Below are positions 1 through 13,800 of a stretch of DNA of 64,000 bases, one piece after another; position 1 is the stretch's first letter; each line of letters opens with the position of its first letter. The DNA lies in assembly GCA_021613335.1 (NCBI GenBank), contig JAJTWR010000263.1, forward strand, positions 2,380,001 through 2,444,000. The letters are read 5' to 3'. The translations under genes were made by a program, and so were the position numbers. The notes beneath the pieces were generated by a model. It was not told the DNA's origin and ran no database searches. It was given only the letters and a program-made list of their open reading frames with translations. This stretch comes from Whitmania pigra (Eukaryota > Annelida > Clitellata > Hirudinida > Haemopidae).

Positions 1-168
1 TTCAAATATTTCAGCCATTGAAGATGGGAGCAGGAAAAAATCTAAAATGAATCCTCATTAAGTTTCATCAGACAGCCAATCACTGCTCGATGAGATTTCG
101 ACGAGGGCTTTGCTTTTGCAGGAGGAGAATTGAATTCATGTCGGATCGTTGGCCATTTTCCGCGTATG

Positions 169-708
<540 letters not shown>

Positions 709-709
<1 letters not shown>

Positions 710-3700
710 TTATTAATAACAAAATAAATTTGTACAAATTCCAGATTATGATCTTGAAATCTTCTCGTAAACAAACACGATGGAATTCCACGCGCTCAAT
801 TTTGTGACTGAAATAAATATGATTGAAATTCCAGTTCTTAATGTAACCATGATAACAACAAAAACATCCTATCATATAACATAATTAAGACTTGTTAGGC
901 TCAATAAATTAAAGTAATGTTTGTCAATTTCCGAGTAGACAAACAGTATGCAATAATACACCCAGCATCTTTGAAGGCCAACATCATATCAGCAGTTGCA
1001 ATGATCTTATAATTGGTTGACGAACAAGCTCTTAAAATCCTCCAAAACTCCAATTTAAACGAATCAATAACATCATCAGTAAGAAAATTATTATTAGTTA
1101 AGTTTTTAATTCTATTTATTTTCACGAAGCTAAACAAATTGCGTCATTACTTGCAGTATTTTGTTTCACTCCTTGAGGATAAAATACCCGATGAAACAGG
1201 TGCATAAACATTCTTACGCTGCATTACCACTCCAGGAAATGCAATGATTTTGAGATGAGAAAATTTCAAAAATTCGAGAAAAGATGCTCTAGAAAAAAAA
1301 AAAAAATAAAATAAATTCACCGTCGACCATCTCCGTAATTGCTCGATTAATTGTAGCTTCAATCTCTTTTGTGCAAACACCAACTACAAACATCGAAAAC
1401 GAACCAGCCAGCATTAACAAGTTCGTGCGCAAAAATGTTGCAAAATGCCTCGAGGAATAAAACTTGAATTCCCACGGGAAGGAATTGTTTGCTTCTTCAA
1501 GGATACGAAGCGTCCGAGTTCCATCTGTTCCGAACGGGTGAAGCTTGTTCAAAAGAATGCGCTGAAGAGGAGAAACTGTCTTCCATCCTGGATTTATGGG
1601 CAGACGGTATAGCAATGTGAAAAGGTGACCCGGCGTCGAATGGCAGACTAAATCCTCCGTGTACGCCCCTCAGATCCGTGGAGCATGTTAACTCCTGGTT
1701 GCAAACACAGTCCGGGAGATGTTGATTCTTTCGGCCATAAACAAGAGTTAGCGAGACTCGTTGGACGTGAAGAATCGAAGTCCTATCGAAAGCTGATCGA
1801 GCATCATTGAAATCTCAGACAACTCATTCTAGGGTCACTCACCTCAACTCGAAGATGCTAATTTATTCATGAATCGCTACACTTTTTAAATAAACTGTAA
1901 TAACACCGTTGAAAGTGCTGCAATTGGTCGACTAGTATTTTTAAAAGCACAATGATTAACTGTCACTGCATTTAGCCACTCCCCGCGCCTCCTGATTTGA
2001 AATATTAACGAGGATTGGTCTTTCGATTCGTTTTTCTCATCAGCTCCACTGTGGACGACAAGAATATGGTTTCTTCGTCAAGACATTCCATTTCTTGATA
2101 CAGATGCTTTATTACAATACTTGATTACAACATTTTATTACAATACATTATTACAATGCTTTATTACAATACTTTATTACCATACTTTTTTACAATTTCA
2201 TTTTTTATTTTACTTCATTTCAATATTTCATTCCATTGAATTGGGCATAATTCTGTCAATAGTCAAGAGATTTGCTCAGAGAGCGCTTCGTCTTCAGGAC
2301 GAGCCAAGGAAGGGGTGCCAAATGGAGTCACTTATTGCTGGAAAAGTGGATTTATTGCCCTCCTCATTTCCCGCGTTTTTTACACCTCATGCCGCACCTT
2401 CGACCATCATCATTACCGTCGTATCTAACGTAATAATCATTATCGACATTATCATTAGAGTTATTACCTAACATAAAGATCATCATCATCATCAGTATGC
2501 TCCTTCAGGCGTGGAGTAAGAATCGTGCTTACGATGCTGGACGCAATTAATTCAAACTCCGACTTGCAGAGCATCAACAAGTTAAATCAACTCTCCTTGT
2601 GTCGTGTCTGCTCAGATTTCGAATCAATCCCTCAAAGAGGATTGTTCCACCTTTCCTTCATCATCATCATCATCGTTATCATCATCTTTTACTTTCATCC
2701 TCTTCGTCATCGTCAGCATCTCCAGATGCCAGCAGCAAACAAGGAACAATCATTCTGTCACAAGCACTTGACAGCGCACATACGATTTGTTTGCCTCGAA
2801 AAAATATAAAATACCGCTGACAATGTCAATGCCTGCACAGCACCAGCAACAATCACAAACTCATTAATAATTAATTGCCACTGACAGCTTCATTAACGGA
2901 GTGAATGGAGTTTGGGTATGCGACACTTGCAAAATTCCTAAATTTTGTTCAGTTACCTAAAACTGCAACATGTATTTGCTCAAAATTTCAATTTTTATGT
3001 TTTTATTTTAAGATTATTTGCTTCATGTAGAAGAAATAACATTTTATGTCGAGGGTCATTAAAATCCGGCTGTTATAATACGTTGCCACATTTAAAGAAC
3101 AATGCTAATTAACTTTTTCATTGTCGAGAGGTTTGTTAGCGTTGTTGAAGATGGCTTTCAGAAAACGTTTCAGCGACGCGGAGAAATAACAAACAAAGGT
3201 GTTAAACGAGATAATAATACGTCATCATCTGAAATTTCAACGAGGGTTAAACGTTCCAGAGATTCAGACGGTTTTCGAATGAATGATTGATTGAACGAAT
3301 GAATGAATTTTAGCCGATCTTCAGCGTGGCGTAAGTCCAGCAATGAACCTCAAGGCCACCGAGGTTCTTGGAAGTTTCACAAAAATAATGAACGAATTAC
3401 ATGAAAAGAATGCCTGAAAATTGAATCATCGTCAAAAGGGAATCCTTCCAAAGATAAGCGTTTTTAATTGGAAATTCAAAGCAAAGCCAAAGTGTACATG
3501 AATAAGTTTACCACAGGCAGAGAAGTGAATTTTGTAATTTCTTTACTTGACAGAAGTTCACGAATAGATCCGATTTAAATGGAATAAGGAGATCCGAACT
3601 GGAGTTTTGTTATTTTCTCTGATGAAAAGAAATTAATTTTTATAATCCAAACGGCTTCAAATATTATTTATATAAATGATAAATATTTATCATCATTTAC

Positions 3701-4956
3701 ATACCATATAATTATATATATATATTATAGGCAGGAGGTCAGAAAATTAGGAGATGCATAATTGTCTGGTCTGCCATTTGTTTTTCTTGATTCGTCAAAA
3801 ATGATGAACGCAGGGGGGAAAGCAGAATTTCTCAAAATATGTTCAAACTCTGAGCATGCGTCTCTACACCTGTTTGGCAAAATCCAAATTTATTTTTCAG
3901 CAAGTTAAGTACTCGAAAGTCATGTGGTTGTCCTTCCAGGAGAGTAGTTTCAATGTTTGGAAGTGGACTGCTGGCTCACCAGACTTAAGTCGATCAAACA
4001 TTTGTGAGAAGTGCTTGATAATAAAGAATACTGTCAATCTATATTCTCACATCATGTAACTGGAAAAAGCTCTGAAAGGGGCAAACAGTCTGAAATCCTT
4101 CATCAATAAACCCTTAAATTAATTTTTAAAAATCGACTTCAGAGGGTAATTAGAAGGAAATATGACAAGATACGTTATTAACTTTAATTATTTTATAATT
4201 AGAAAATTTGTTTAACCCTGATAAATATTTAATTTTGCTGCCATTCGATAATACCTGGTTTTCAATGTTTTGCGCATTTTCGGTGCTTTGTTTAAATTAT
4301 AAAAATGTTTCTATCAACAATCAATAAAATTAATATTCCCCTATAACTGATAAACTTATTGACATCATAGCAATAATCGGTTTAAATACGATGCCTAATA
4401 ACAAAGTTATAGTAACAAATGAGCAATGTTATGTTCATAATATTAAGATATAAATAGAGATACCACTACGAATATAATGTAATATTATAATACTACAACA
4501 ATATATCAAAAGCTTTTGTAAGTATTCTTGCAGTTCCAATCTGTTCCAAAATGCTTGAAATAACCCCTTTATTAATATTTCATAAACTACAATCTATAAT
4601 TAATTCAATTTTATAAATGCTTGATGCCTTCAAATTGCTGGGTCGACGTGAAAGAGTTCGTGTTAATTCGGACTGCTTATTAATCCATATTTCTTATTAT
4701 TTCGTATCGATTAACAATTCATCTTGCTAAGACCTTGTGGACAGTGACGATGATTAATTAGCAATGTTTAATAATTAATATTGATTTTTCAGAAATATCA
4801 GCATCTGGAGGACGAAGATGGTCTCGAAAAGAAGATGAATTTATTTATTGTTGTTTATTTCAATTTCAATTCAAAACAAATGACTTCGTAAATTCATTCA
4901 CAAACAATCACAGTTGAATTCATTCAATGAATCGAATCAAATCAGTGATATTTCAA
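709..4956. other. Intergenic stretch with no supported gene
   Basis: No gene could be supported on either strand. A minus-strand open frame at about 1665-1316 and another at 1137-901 look mildly protein-like (GC-richer than the surroundings, with one hydrophobic stretch). I recognise no family, and the only nearby splice pair would give a 32-nt intron. The stretch also holds a short ATTACAA-type minisatellite (2108-2196), small ATC runs near 2400-2500 and 2660-2720, and AT-rich sequence. Confidence 0.5.
2108..2196. repeat. TTATTACAATAC-type minisatellite
   Basis: Six to seven imperfect copies of a 12-15 bp unit built on TTATTACAATAC, one after another. Unit length varies because of small indels. 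It is not coding and has no visible link to a gene. Confidence 0.8.
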
Positions 4957-5154
<198 letters not shown>

Positions 5155-5661
5155 ATTAGCAACAGCATAGCAGCGTAGGAAAGTTTTGAGTGAAAAGTAA
5201 ATTTGAAAATAAACCTGGCGATCAATTTTATCGACGTAAGCTCTCGAAGATCTTCCGGAGATGTGTCTTTAAGTTCATCAATGGAGCTCCTGCTCGAACC
5301 AGGGAGCGGATAATCGTGATTGAGGAACCATAACAACCTTCGCGACGATGATAATGATGTCTTAATGGCGGTGATGATAATGATGCCCTCGCAGATGCCG
5401 ACGACGATGATAATGATGTTTTAGAGATGATTATGATGATGATGTTCGGAAATGTCTTAGCAATGACTAACAGGGTATCCAGTTACACTGGCAGGGAATG
5501 ACCCAGAAGATTGAAATGCTTCGTGGAAGTTCAAACACATCCCTCATCTGTTTATGCCTCAATTTGATAACAAATTCAAACAAACTTCACAAAGTAATAA
5601 ATAGTAATGATAGTAATAATAATAACAATAACAATAATAAAAAATAACAATATTAATTGTG

Positions 5662-5810
5662 TAGCGCCATAAGCGTAAGCATCAGGGGCGCTTAACCATT
5701 TGTATAGCGCCGCATCTAAGGGGAGTTTTGTGGCGGTGCAAGCTGGGTTGCGAACACGACACGTAACGACTGCTGCTTTTACAGTCGTTCGCGGGTAATT
5801 ATGTTAACAA
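5662..5810 (-). mobile_element. tRNA-derived SINE copy (minus strand, diverged)
   Basis: Read on the minus strand, this matches the better-preserved copies at 38194-38391 and 42925-43058. It has a B-box-like GTGTTCGCAACCC, then a GC-rich body with CTTGCACCGCC, then GCGCTATACAAATGG, and ends in TATGGCGCTACAC. The tRNA-like head is only partly recognisable and no target duplication was found. Basis: direct comparison within the window. Confidence 0.8.
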
Positions 5811-6114
5811 ACTTTTTTATTTTAATATTATTTATTTTAATTATTATTAATGTTATAATTATTTAAAATAAATATTAAATTATTTATAATATTATTAATA
5901 TTATAATTATTTAAAATATATATTCTAATCCAAGATTTATTTTTATTTTCAAAACACTGACTTCATTCTTAAAATTAATTAACTTCAATCAACGTTTGTA
6001 ATCCATAATCGGAAATTGTTTTGAATATTTGAAAATAAATTTAATTTAAACAAAGTTTTAAATGATATATTAGGAAGATTTATTAAACATCTTTGCAAAT
6101 GTAACCTCGTTATC

Positions 6115-6587
<473 letters not shown>

Positions 6588-6791
6588 CGTCATCTCTTCA
6601 TTCCTTATTATCGCCACCTCTCCATCCGAGGGAACATCTTTAAAATTCGGACCTTTGGGTCTCGTGAAAACGTGTTCTTATTAATGAGGAGTCCATTTGA
6701 ATGCACAGAAAAGTGAACAAACACAAACTTCCACCATGAAATATGCTTCGATCCTCAAAATTCCAAGTTCTTTTAAAAGCTTCTACAAAGC

Positions 6792-6842
6792 CATCATCAT
6801 CATCATCATCATCACCGTTGTCGTCGTCGTCGTCATCGTCGA
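6792..6842. repeat. Short ATC/GTC microsatellite
   Basis: CATCATCATCATC followed by GTCGTCGTC. Other short ATC runs of this kind lie at about 7669-7706, 9776-9822 and 10025-10080. They appear throughout the gene-poor left part of the window and carry no coding signal. Confidence 0.85.
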
Positions 6843-7032
6843 GACACCATTACATTAAATTGTAAAAAAAATCAGATGATAATTAATAATATTTGTGTTT
6901 AATTATTTTATGCCAAATAAACATTACAATAATAATATATTATCAACATATTACTATAATATGGGTGACATAAGTTGATATTACCGTTATTGTTGTTGTA
7001 ACGAGTAAAACCCTCAAACATACAAACATCCT

Positions 7033-7268
<236 letters not shown>

Positions 7269-7270
<2 letters not shown>

Positions 7271-7450
7271 GAAAGGAAAATTTGAAAACCTCATTCGAGG
7301 AACATATTCTGAAACAACAACAGGATGAAAACAATTAATTATTATCAACAAAAATCTTTTGAGCTTTTAAATTATTAATTGAGAATTATTGGGAATTAAT
7401 TGACGAGCAAAATGCGAAATAATGCGAAGTAATGCGATGGAAAATATTGG
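7269..7450 (+). repeat. Dispersed repeat, copy 1 (next to ATC array)
   Basis: This matches 60432-60566 almost base for base, starting at CGAAAGGAA, passing through ACCTCATTCGAGGAACA and AACAACAACAGGATGAAAAC, and ending at ATGCGATGGAAAATATTGG. Copy 1 holds about 45 extra bases (7358-7405 region). Both copies begin right after an ATC microsatellite. No terminal repeats, polymerase boxes or coding potential are visible, so the class is unknown. Confidence 0.85.
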
Positions 7451-7667
7451 AACTTCTTTGGCATCATCGGTCAAGTGAACGTTGGTCAAAGGCGGTGTTG
7501 ATGATGATGTTCCGATTAACTTCTCGTGCGAGGACATTTTATATGGAAGGCATCCTCGTTCAAATCCACGTTATTCCTGCTTTATTTTCTTTTCATGATA
7601 TTCATCCTCTTAAACAGACAAGTTTTTCAATTAACATTGATTATTTATTTCTAAATTTATTCTTTTT

Positions 7668-7698
<31 letters not shown>

Positions 7699-10666
7699 AC
7701 ATCATTGTAGTTGTTGTTGTTATTTATTTTTTCCAATCTTTTAAATTCTCTGAACATAAAATCAGAACCCATTGATTGTCGTCAAATTATTGAAAGTCAA
7801 TATTTGTAAATTTCTCGTTCAATTTCTTAATTAAACTTTTGCAACTCCTTAAAATTCTCTCGGAGGAGGAAATGAATTTCTCAAATCGAATCAACTCGAC
7901 TGATCAATTGAGACTTCAGGCCATTTCGGCGACTTGTTCACTTGTTTCACGAGAAACAGCAGAAACAACCAAACAAGTTGTTAGTTAAATACAACTTTAA
8001 ATAAAATAAAATATTAAAACTCGTAAAATAGGTACAAACATCTGCTATTTGCTTCTCGTTTAATTAATAGCAATGAAAATGAATATTTGAAAATAAATCC
8101 TTTAAAATCATTTCCACGTTATTGATTCCGTTTTTACAAAAGAAAAAAAAAAGCATTTAAATGAACTAGGCACTCGCACATGAAAAAGAAAAAATAGCCG
8201 CAAAATGAAGTAGAGAAAATCGTCTCGAGGTCGAGAAAAAGTGAACACTCCCTGAGACGTACTAATGGATCCTAGGGCGGAGAACAATGCTTAATGGTCC
8301 CACGTCGATGTAGCACGAAGTTCTTTGACCCGAGAACAATGAAGAACTAATTGAAAAGTGCCCCTCAAAGAAACTCGACAATGGAACTTGTCCATTCGAG
8401 ACTTGCATCTGACTTCACAAGTGCTTAACAACTCCGAAGTTGCATTTCCAGCCACCTTTCTCCATGGCAATGGCCAATTAAAATTTCTCGAAAAAGGAAG
8501 TCGCTTGAATGGAGCAGCGCCTGATTGAGTTTCTTGCTGCTCCTTCTTGCATGGAAAACACTCCTCGAACGTCACCCGAGCGCATCGTGCCGCCTTCAAA
8601 TGCGACCTCCGACCAACTGGTCAATTAAGTCAGATTAAAACGGCATCCAGTTTTTGAATGTGAAGCTTTTTTTTTATCCTCATTCCATTGAAACATACAA
8701 ACAGAGCTGAATGGAGTTGTAAGCGGGGATTAAAAGTTGAATTCGAACAATCCTTGCGTGACAGCATCAAAGTCACGTCTGACGGATGCAATTCCAGTGC
8801 ATCAGATTTGAACACAAAAAAAAAGAAAAAAGAAACAAAATTAAGTCCAAAGATCCTTGTGGATGTTCAGTTGAGAGCAGAGGAAGGAATGAGGGACATG
8901 CCAGTGCCATCGATAAAAGTCACTTGTGAGAGGAACGCGTGTCTGTCGAGAAAAGTTCTTATCAAAGAATTTAAAATAAAAACTATCCTGGTTTTTAAAC
9001 TCCTCTTCAATCCGAAGACTTTTTTTTAGAAATCTTTAAAATCTTTTCTTTGCCTGCCTCCACTTTTTCTCTCAGATTCTCGGTGAGCAGATTCCAAAAC
9101 TCTGTTTATACTGACTTCCGGCAAAATAGCAACCATAGTTACCGTGTAGAGTTTTTGACGAGCAAGGTTATAAAAAAGAATGTTAATTTAAATTTTTCGA
9201 TGGCCTCCTCCTGTTGAAAATATTTCAACACATCCACCTTCTTAAAAAAAAGTTGAATTCGTTCCATTGAAGTTGTACGAAGTTCATTTTTCTCAGGAGA
9301 GATGTATCATCTATCACTTTGAGAAGGACGTGTTCACTTAAGGATTTCATGTCGAATCTTTCCACGACATCATCGTCGCTGTTAAATTCACGAAATTAAA
9401 ATCCGAATCAACGAATCCAAACTAAATTAGAATTATTTCACTAAAAACACAATTGCTTAAATCTAGGAAATAGAAATGAGTTTCAAATTGAATTGAAATT
9501 AAATTATCCGAGAATTAATTAAAATTTAGATGAAATGTAAATCAAATTACGACTAGAAAGAATTAGTGAAAGTTTAATTTCAATGTTTCTCCTCCACGGC
9601 GAGATTGACAGGACTTTGTTGCATCTCCTCCCCGGTTGCCATGGAGAATGAATGGTGTCCCCGTCCCTAACAAACGCTCCAACCCGCTTGTCAAACGATG
9701 AAATGCGAGGTTGCTTTGCGAGAGAACGTATTTCAATGATCCACTATACCTTCCATCATAAGCCTCTAATCACTCTATCATCGTCATCATCATCATCATC
9801 ATCACCGTCGTCGTCATCAAACATCGTGGGCCTGTTTTGCTCTCGAGTGTGTCAATAGAAAAGATCATGACGGACGTTTTAGTAGCAATCCACGAGCAGT
9901 CATGTCATCGTCAGCGGTCGCTAATTTATTTAGCGCCTTGTTTACACACCGAGCGATATTAAGAGCAGTTAATGAACGAGCTCGTCAGACGATGCACGTC
10001 ACCGTACCACGTGACCTTCGTCTCATCATCATCATCATCATCACCATCATCATCACCATCGTCATGACGACGATGAGTAACTGAGTCACTCATTGATTCC
10101 GTGCTCATGAATATGCAATCAAATGTTTCATCTCATGTCAGGCATTCTGGAAGGTGTGAGTGAAAAGTAGGAAGGCAGAAGATCGTGAGTGATGGAGAGG
10201 GGATTTTGTTTTCAAAGGGGACGACAGATGGCGGAACACGTCGCCATGGTAACACTCACGGAACAACTCCACGAGACCCGGTATGAAATTAATTTATTTA
10301 TCTGAATATATTTATTTAATTATTTAGTTATTTGATGAATTCCTTAAAATAATTTTAAAATGACAAATTTAAGAAAATCCATCCACTTTCTACAAGTTCA
10401 TCTACCCAGTGGCCTTGAATCTACCTCGACGTTAGTTATTTTCCTTGTCATCATAACAAACAATTCCAGCTTCGGATGAATCGATTGATGGGCGCGTTGT
10501 TGATTCAATCAAATTGCTCTTTATACTGGAAGAGGACTTTGAGATTGATTTCATTTGAGACTGATACTCCTCTCCTTGTAAAACGAATCGAGAATATTCC
10601 TTGAAAATTAGATTTATTAAGAATCCCTCAGTTATCAGCCGACGCTGCATCCCATTTGCACGGGCA
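7451..10666. other. Intergenic stretch, no supported gene
   Basis: Open frames at 8291-8599 (minus), 8688-9029 (plus) and 9902-10084 show no recognisable domain, no convincing splice sites and no consistent codon pattern. Short ATC microsatellites lie at 7669-7706, 9776-9822 and 10025-10080. A CACGTGAC E-box-like site occurs near 10009 without an adjacent gene. Confidence 0.5.
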
Positions 10667-10763
10667 TTCCATCCATCCATCCATCCGTCCATCCATCCAT
10701 CCATCCATCCATCCACCAATCCATCCATCCATCCATCCATCCATCCATCCATCCATCATCCAT

Positions 10764-10799
<36 letters not shown>

Positions 10800-10815
10800 C
10801 CATCCGTCCATCCAT

Positions 10816-10846
<31 letters not shown>
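10667..10846. repeat. CATC tetranucleotide array
   Basis: About 180 bp of CATC units with occasional CGTC and CAAT variants. All the His-Pro-Ser-Ile and Trp-Met-Asp-Gly open frames here come from the 4-bp repeat read in 12-bp cycles. None is a gene. Confidence 0.96.
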
Positions 10847-10859
10847 CATTCCGTCCACA

Positions 10860-13800
10860 TATCGCATGCCTACCCATGCATCTCGAAACAATTCAAATTA
10901 ATCAATTTCCAGCGAGCATCAATCAGTCTTCATTGAAACCTAGCAGTTTATCGACGTGTCACAATTTCATTATAAACTTGTCAATTATTTCACTCCCGAG
11001 ACAAGCTAATACAAATGACGAAGCGCTAGATGTTCTTGCTTGTGCGCTAGTATCTCAACGATCTTGTGTGTACGTGTTTGTGTGTGTGTGCCTGTGAAGG
11101 GATGAAGTTAATAAGATGATATTAATACCGAATAATTATATTAATACACATTTAGAACATATAAACGTTGACAAATTATGCGGATAAGAAATTGTCCAAT
11201 GAACTAAATAATTTTCACAACTTTCACTCATACAAAAAAAATGTTATCACTAAAACATTGTAGTCACAACATAATTTACATATTTCCGTCACAAACCGAA
11301 CTACAAAAACACAAGGAACCCACCTCTGGGCCACGAGCGGAGTTCCCGGCAAGAAACATTGACTTGTTGCTGTCCTATGAGAGCTTATATAGTCCTCCTC
11401 CTAACGCAGACGCTTTGCATTAATCACTGAATACAAAGGCGCCCGAGAAATATTTTCTCAGACCTAGTTTATACATTTCAAATATTTTTATTTGTAATGA
11501 TAATAATTATAATTATAATAGTAATAAATATTAATTAATAATAATAAACCGTGCCTTACATGCTACAGCGATCAAGTTGCTTATTTTCACAGAACCATGT
11601 TGTAAACCTCTAATTTGGGTTTGCTTTATTTCCATTAAATTTTTAATTCGTTAATTCGAGTTTAATTTAAAAACAAAACCCAAGAATTTTAAATAAATGT
11701 TTATTTTTTTTTACTGATTTAAACGTAGAATTTGTCGCGTGACAAGCAGAAACAACGCCACTCAAATGGATTTAACGATTATCTCGGATATACAATGGAA
11801 TCTTTTCTCCTGTCATTTCTCAAATAATTATTGTTTAATTTTATTTTCAAAACAATTTACATTAGAAGATATTTCGTTTAAAATTTTATTATTTTGAAGT
11901 AAATATACCCTATTATATTAACACTAAATGTATAATTACTGAGCATAATGGGATTGTGATTTGTAACCATTAAATATTCTTAGTTTTCAACTGGAGTTCG
12001 ATGCAAAATAATCTGAGAAGACACGTGTAGATGGCATTTTTTTCTAAATTTCTTAACAAAGCCAATGAGGTTCATTTTGTGAATGACGGACATTTGTCAA
12101 TTACTTCACTACAGGAAAAACAGCTTCAAATGCAGAAAACAAAGCAACTTCAATGAAAGCAAAGAAGAATAATAAAAAATATTGATTGAAATATTGATTG
12201 AACATCAAACATCGTTTCAAAGATTGAAAGCTTAAAATGTTGCCTTACTTTAAATAGTAAACTCGACCCCGACTTGACCAATAGGAGTCAAGCCAGAGTG
12301 TCACGTGTCAAACTAAATAATCAGCGCCTCGTCTGTTCGTCAATAAATCATGAAGAACCGATGGACAAATTTTGCCAGGATCACCTGGAAAGTCCTGACA
12401 TTTGGAAAGTCTCCAGTTCTGTTCGGTCATCACGCAACATTAGGGACGCTAAGTGCACGGCCCTGTTAAGTGCATTTGCGTAGAACCTCGCAATGAAATT
12501 TAATCCAATTTCTACTCTAAGATTGTCTGACATGTGGTCGCGTAACTGATTCGTGCAAACTTGGTTACAAACTCCACAACAACAACACAACAACAACAAC
12601 CGATTATCCGACACTCTTTTGTTGCTTAGTTCTACGAGGTTTTATTGCAAAGCAATCCAATCAATCATTGAGAGGAAATAAATTATGCATCTTTAAGTAA
12701 TTAACCGTTGAATGTCAACCGACTGTCTGGTGAGATGAAACTGATTTGCAAGACGAGATCAAATCAAGAAGAAGAATGAATAACAAAGAATAACAATGTT
12801 TTGAATTTAATTACGGACCAGTGACCGAAGTCAAGTTAGTAGGGGTTAGAATTGGCACAGGAGGTTGGTTCGAGATTTATGAGGTGGAAAATGGGAATTA
12901 ATTGGAGGAGAGTGCATGAGGAGTTGGAAATAAAAACCTCATCGCGTAGTGCACCTTGCCACAAATAAGAGGGGACACGCCCAATAAAAACTGGACCCCG
13001 TTTGTAGTGAGACCATAAATCCTGCTTATTTACAACTAGAATTCAGTCATTTGCTCATTTGCAGGTCATTAAGACTTTAAACCACGATGGACGTTCTGAG
13101 GTATGTTCCTCGCCCCTTACGAATGTCTTTTTTAACTTTAATTTTTAAGCTTAAGCGCGTCCTATGCAAACAAAAAATAATTTCAATTATTATCTTAACG
13201 ATCTCCTAGGTTGTGTTACATACAGAATGATTTTCATAAATAACTGATGATAAAGGCAGCTATGTTGATACCCTGTTAGTCATCAGTTAATGTGATTCTA
13301 AATCATGATTATAAATGTGAAATGATTCTAAATGAGGTGTAATCTTGCTGGGACAAGCGTTTAAATTCCGATGATCTTTCATCGATGTTTCATTTCGAGT
13401 CTGAAATACGAAGAAAGGAAGGGATTAGTGGAAATTGAAGAAGAATTCGATTTTAATGGATGGCTTTAATGGATCACCTGTAACTGATGCGGGAAATTAA
13501 CATAACTCAACATGACAAAGGGTAACAGGAGGTTTCAATATATTTTTAAATGCAAAGGACAACAACAACAACAACAAACAATAACAACAATAACAATAGT
13601 AATAATAAATAAGCTATTTTGGCGAATTTCCGTCCGCATGACACCGGCATGATGTAAACAAACATGGCTGGTTTTCCTCCCGTCATTAAATCGTTGACAT
13701 CAAGGCTGAAAGTCTCATCCTGTTTTATGCTCATCGGAGATCTTTCAACATCTCAACAGGATCCTTCATTTTTAATTTAAACGTGCTTGTCAGTGATTTT

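Noticed and set aside
10432..10936. Frames with His-Pro-Ser-Ile or Trp-Met-Asp-Gly repeats
   Set aside because: A pure consequence of the CATC tetranucleotide array read in 12-base cycles; frames on both strands are open at once.
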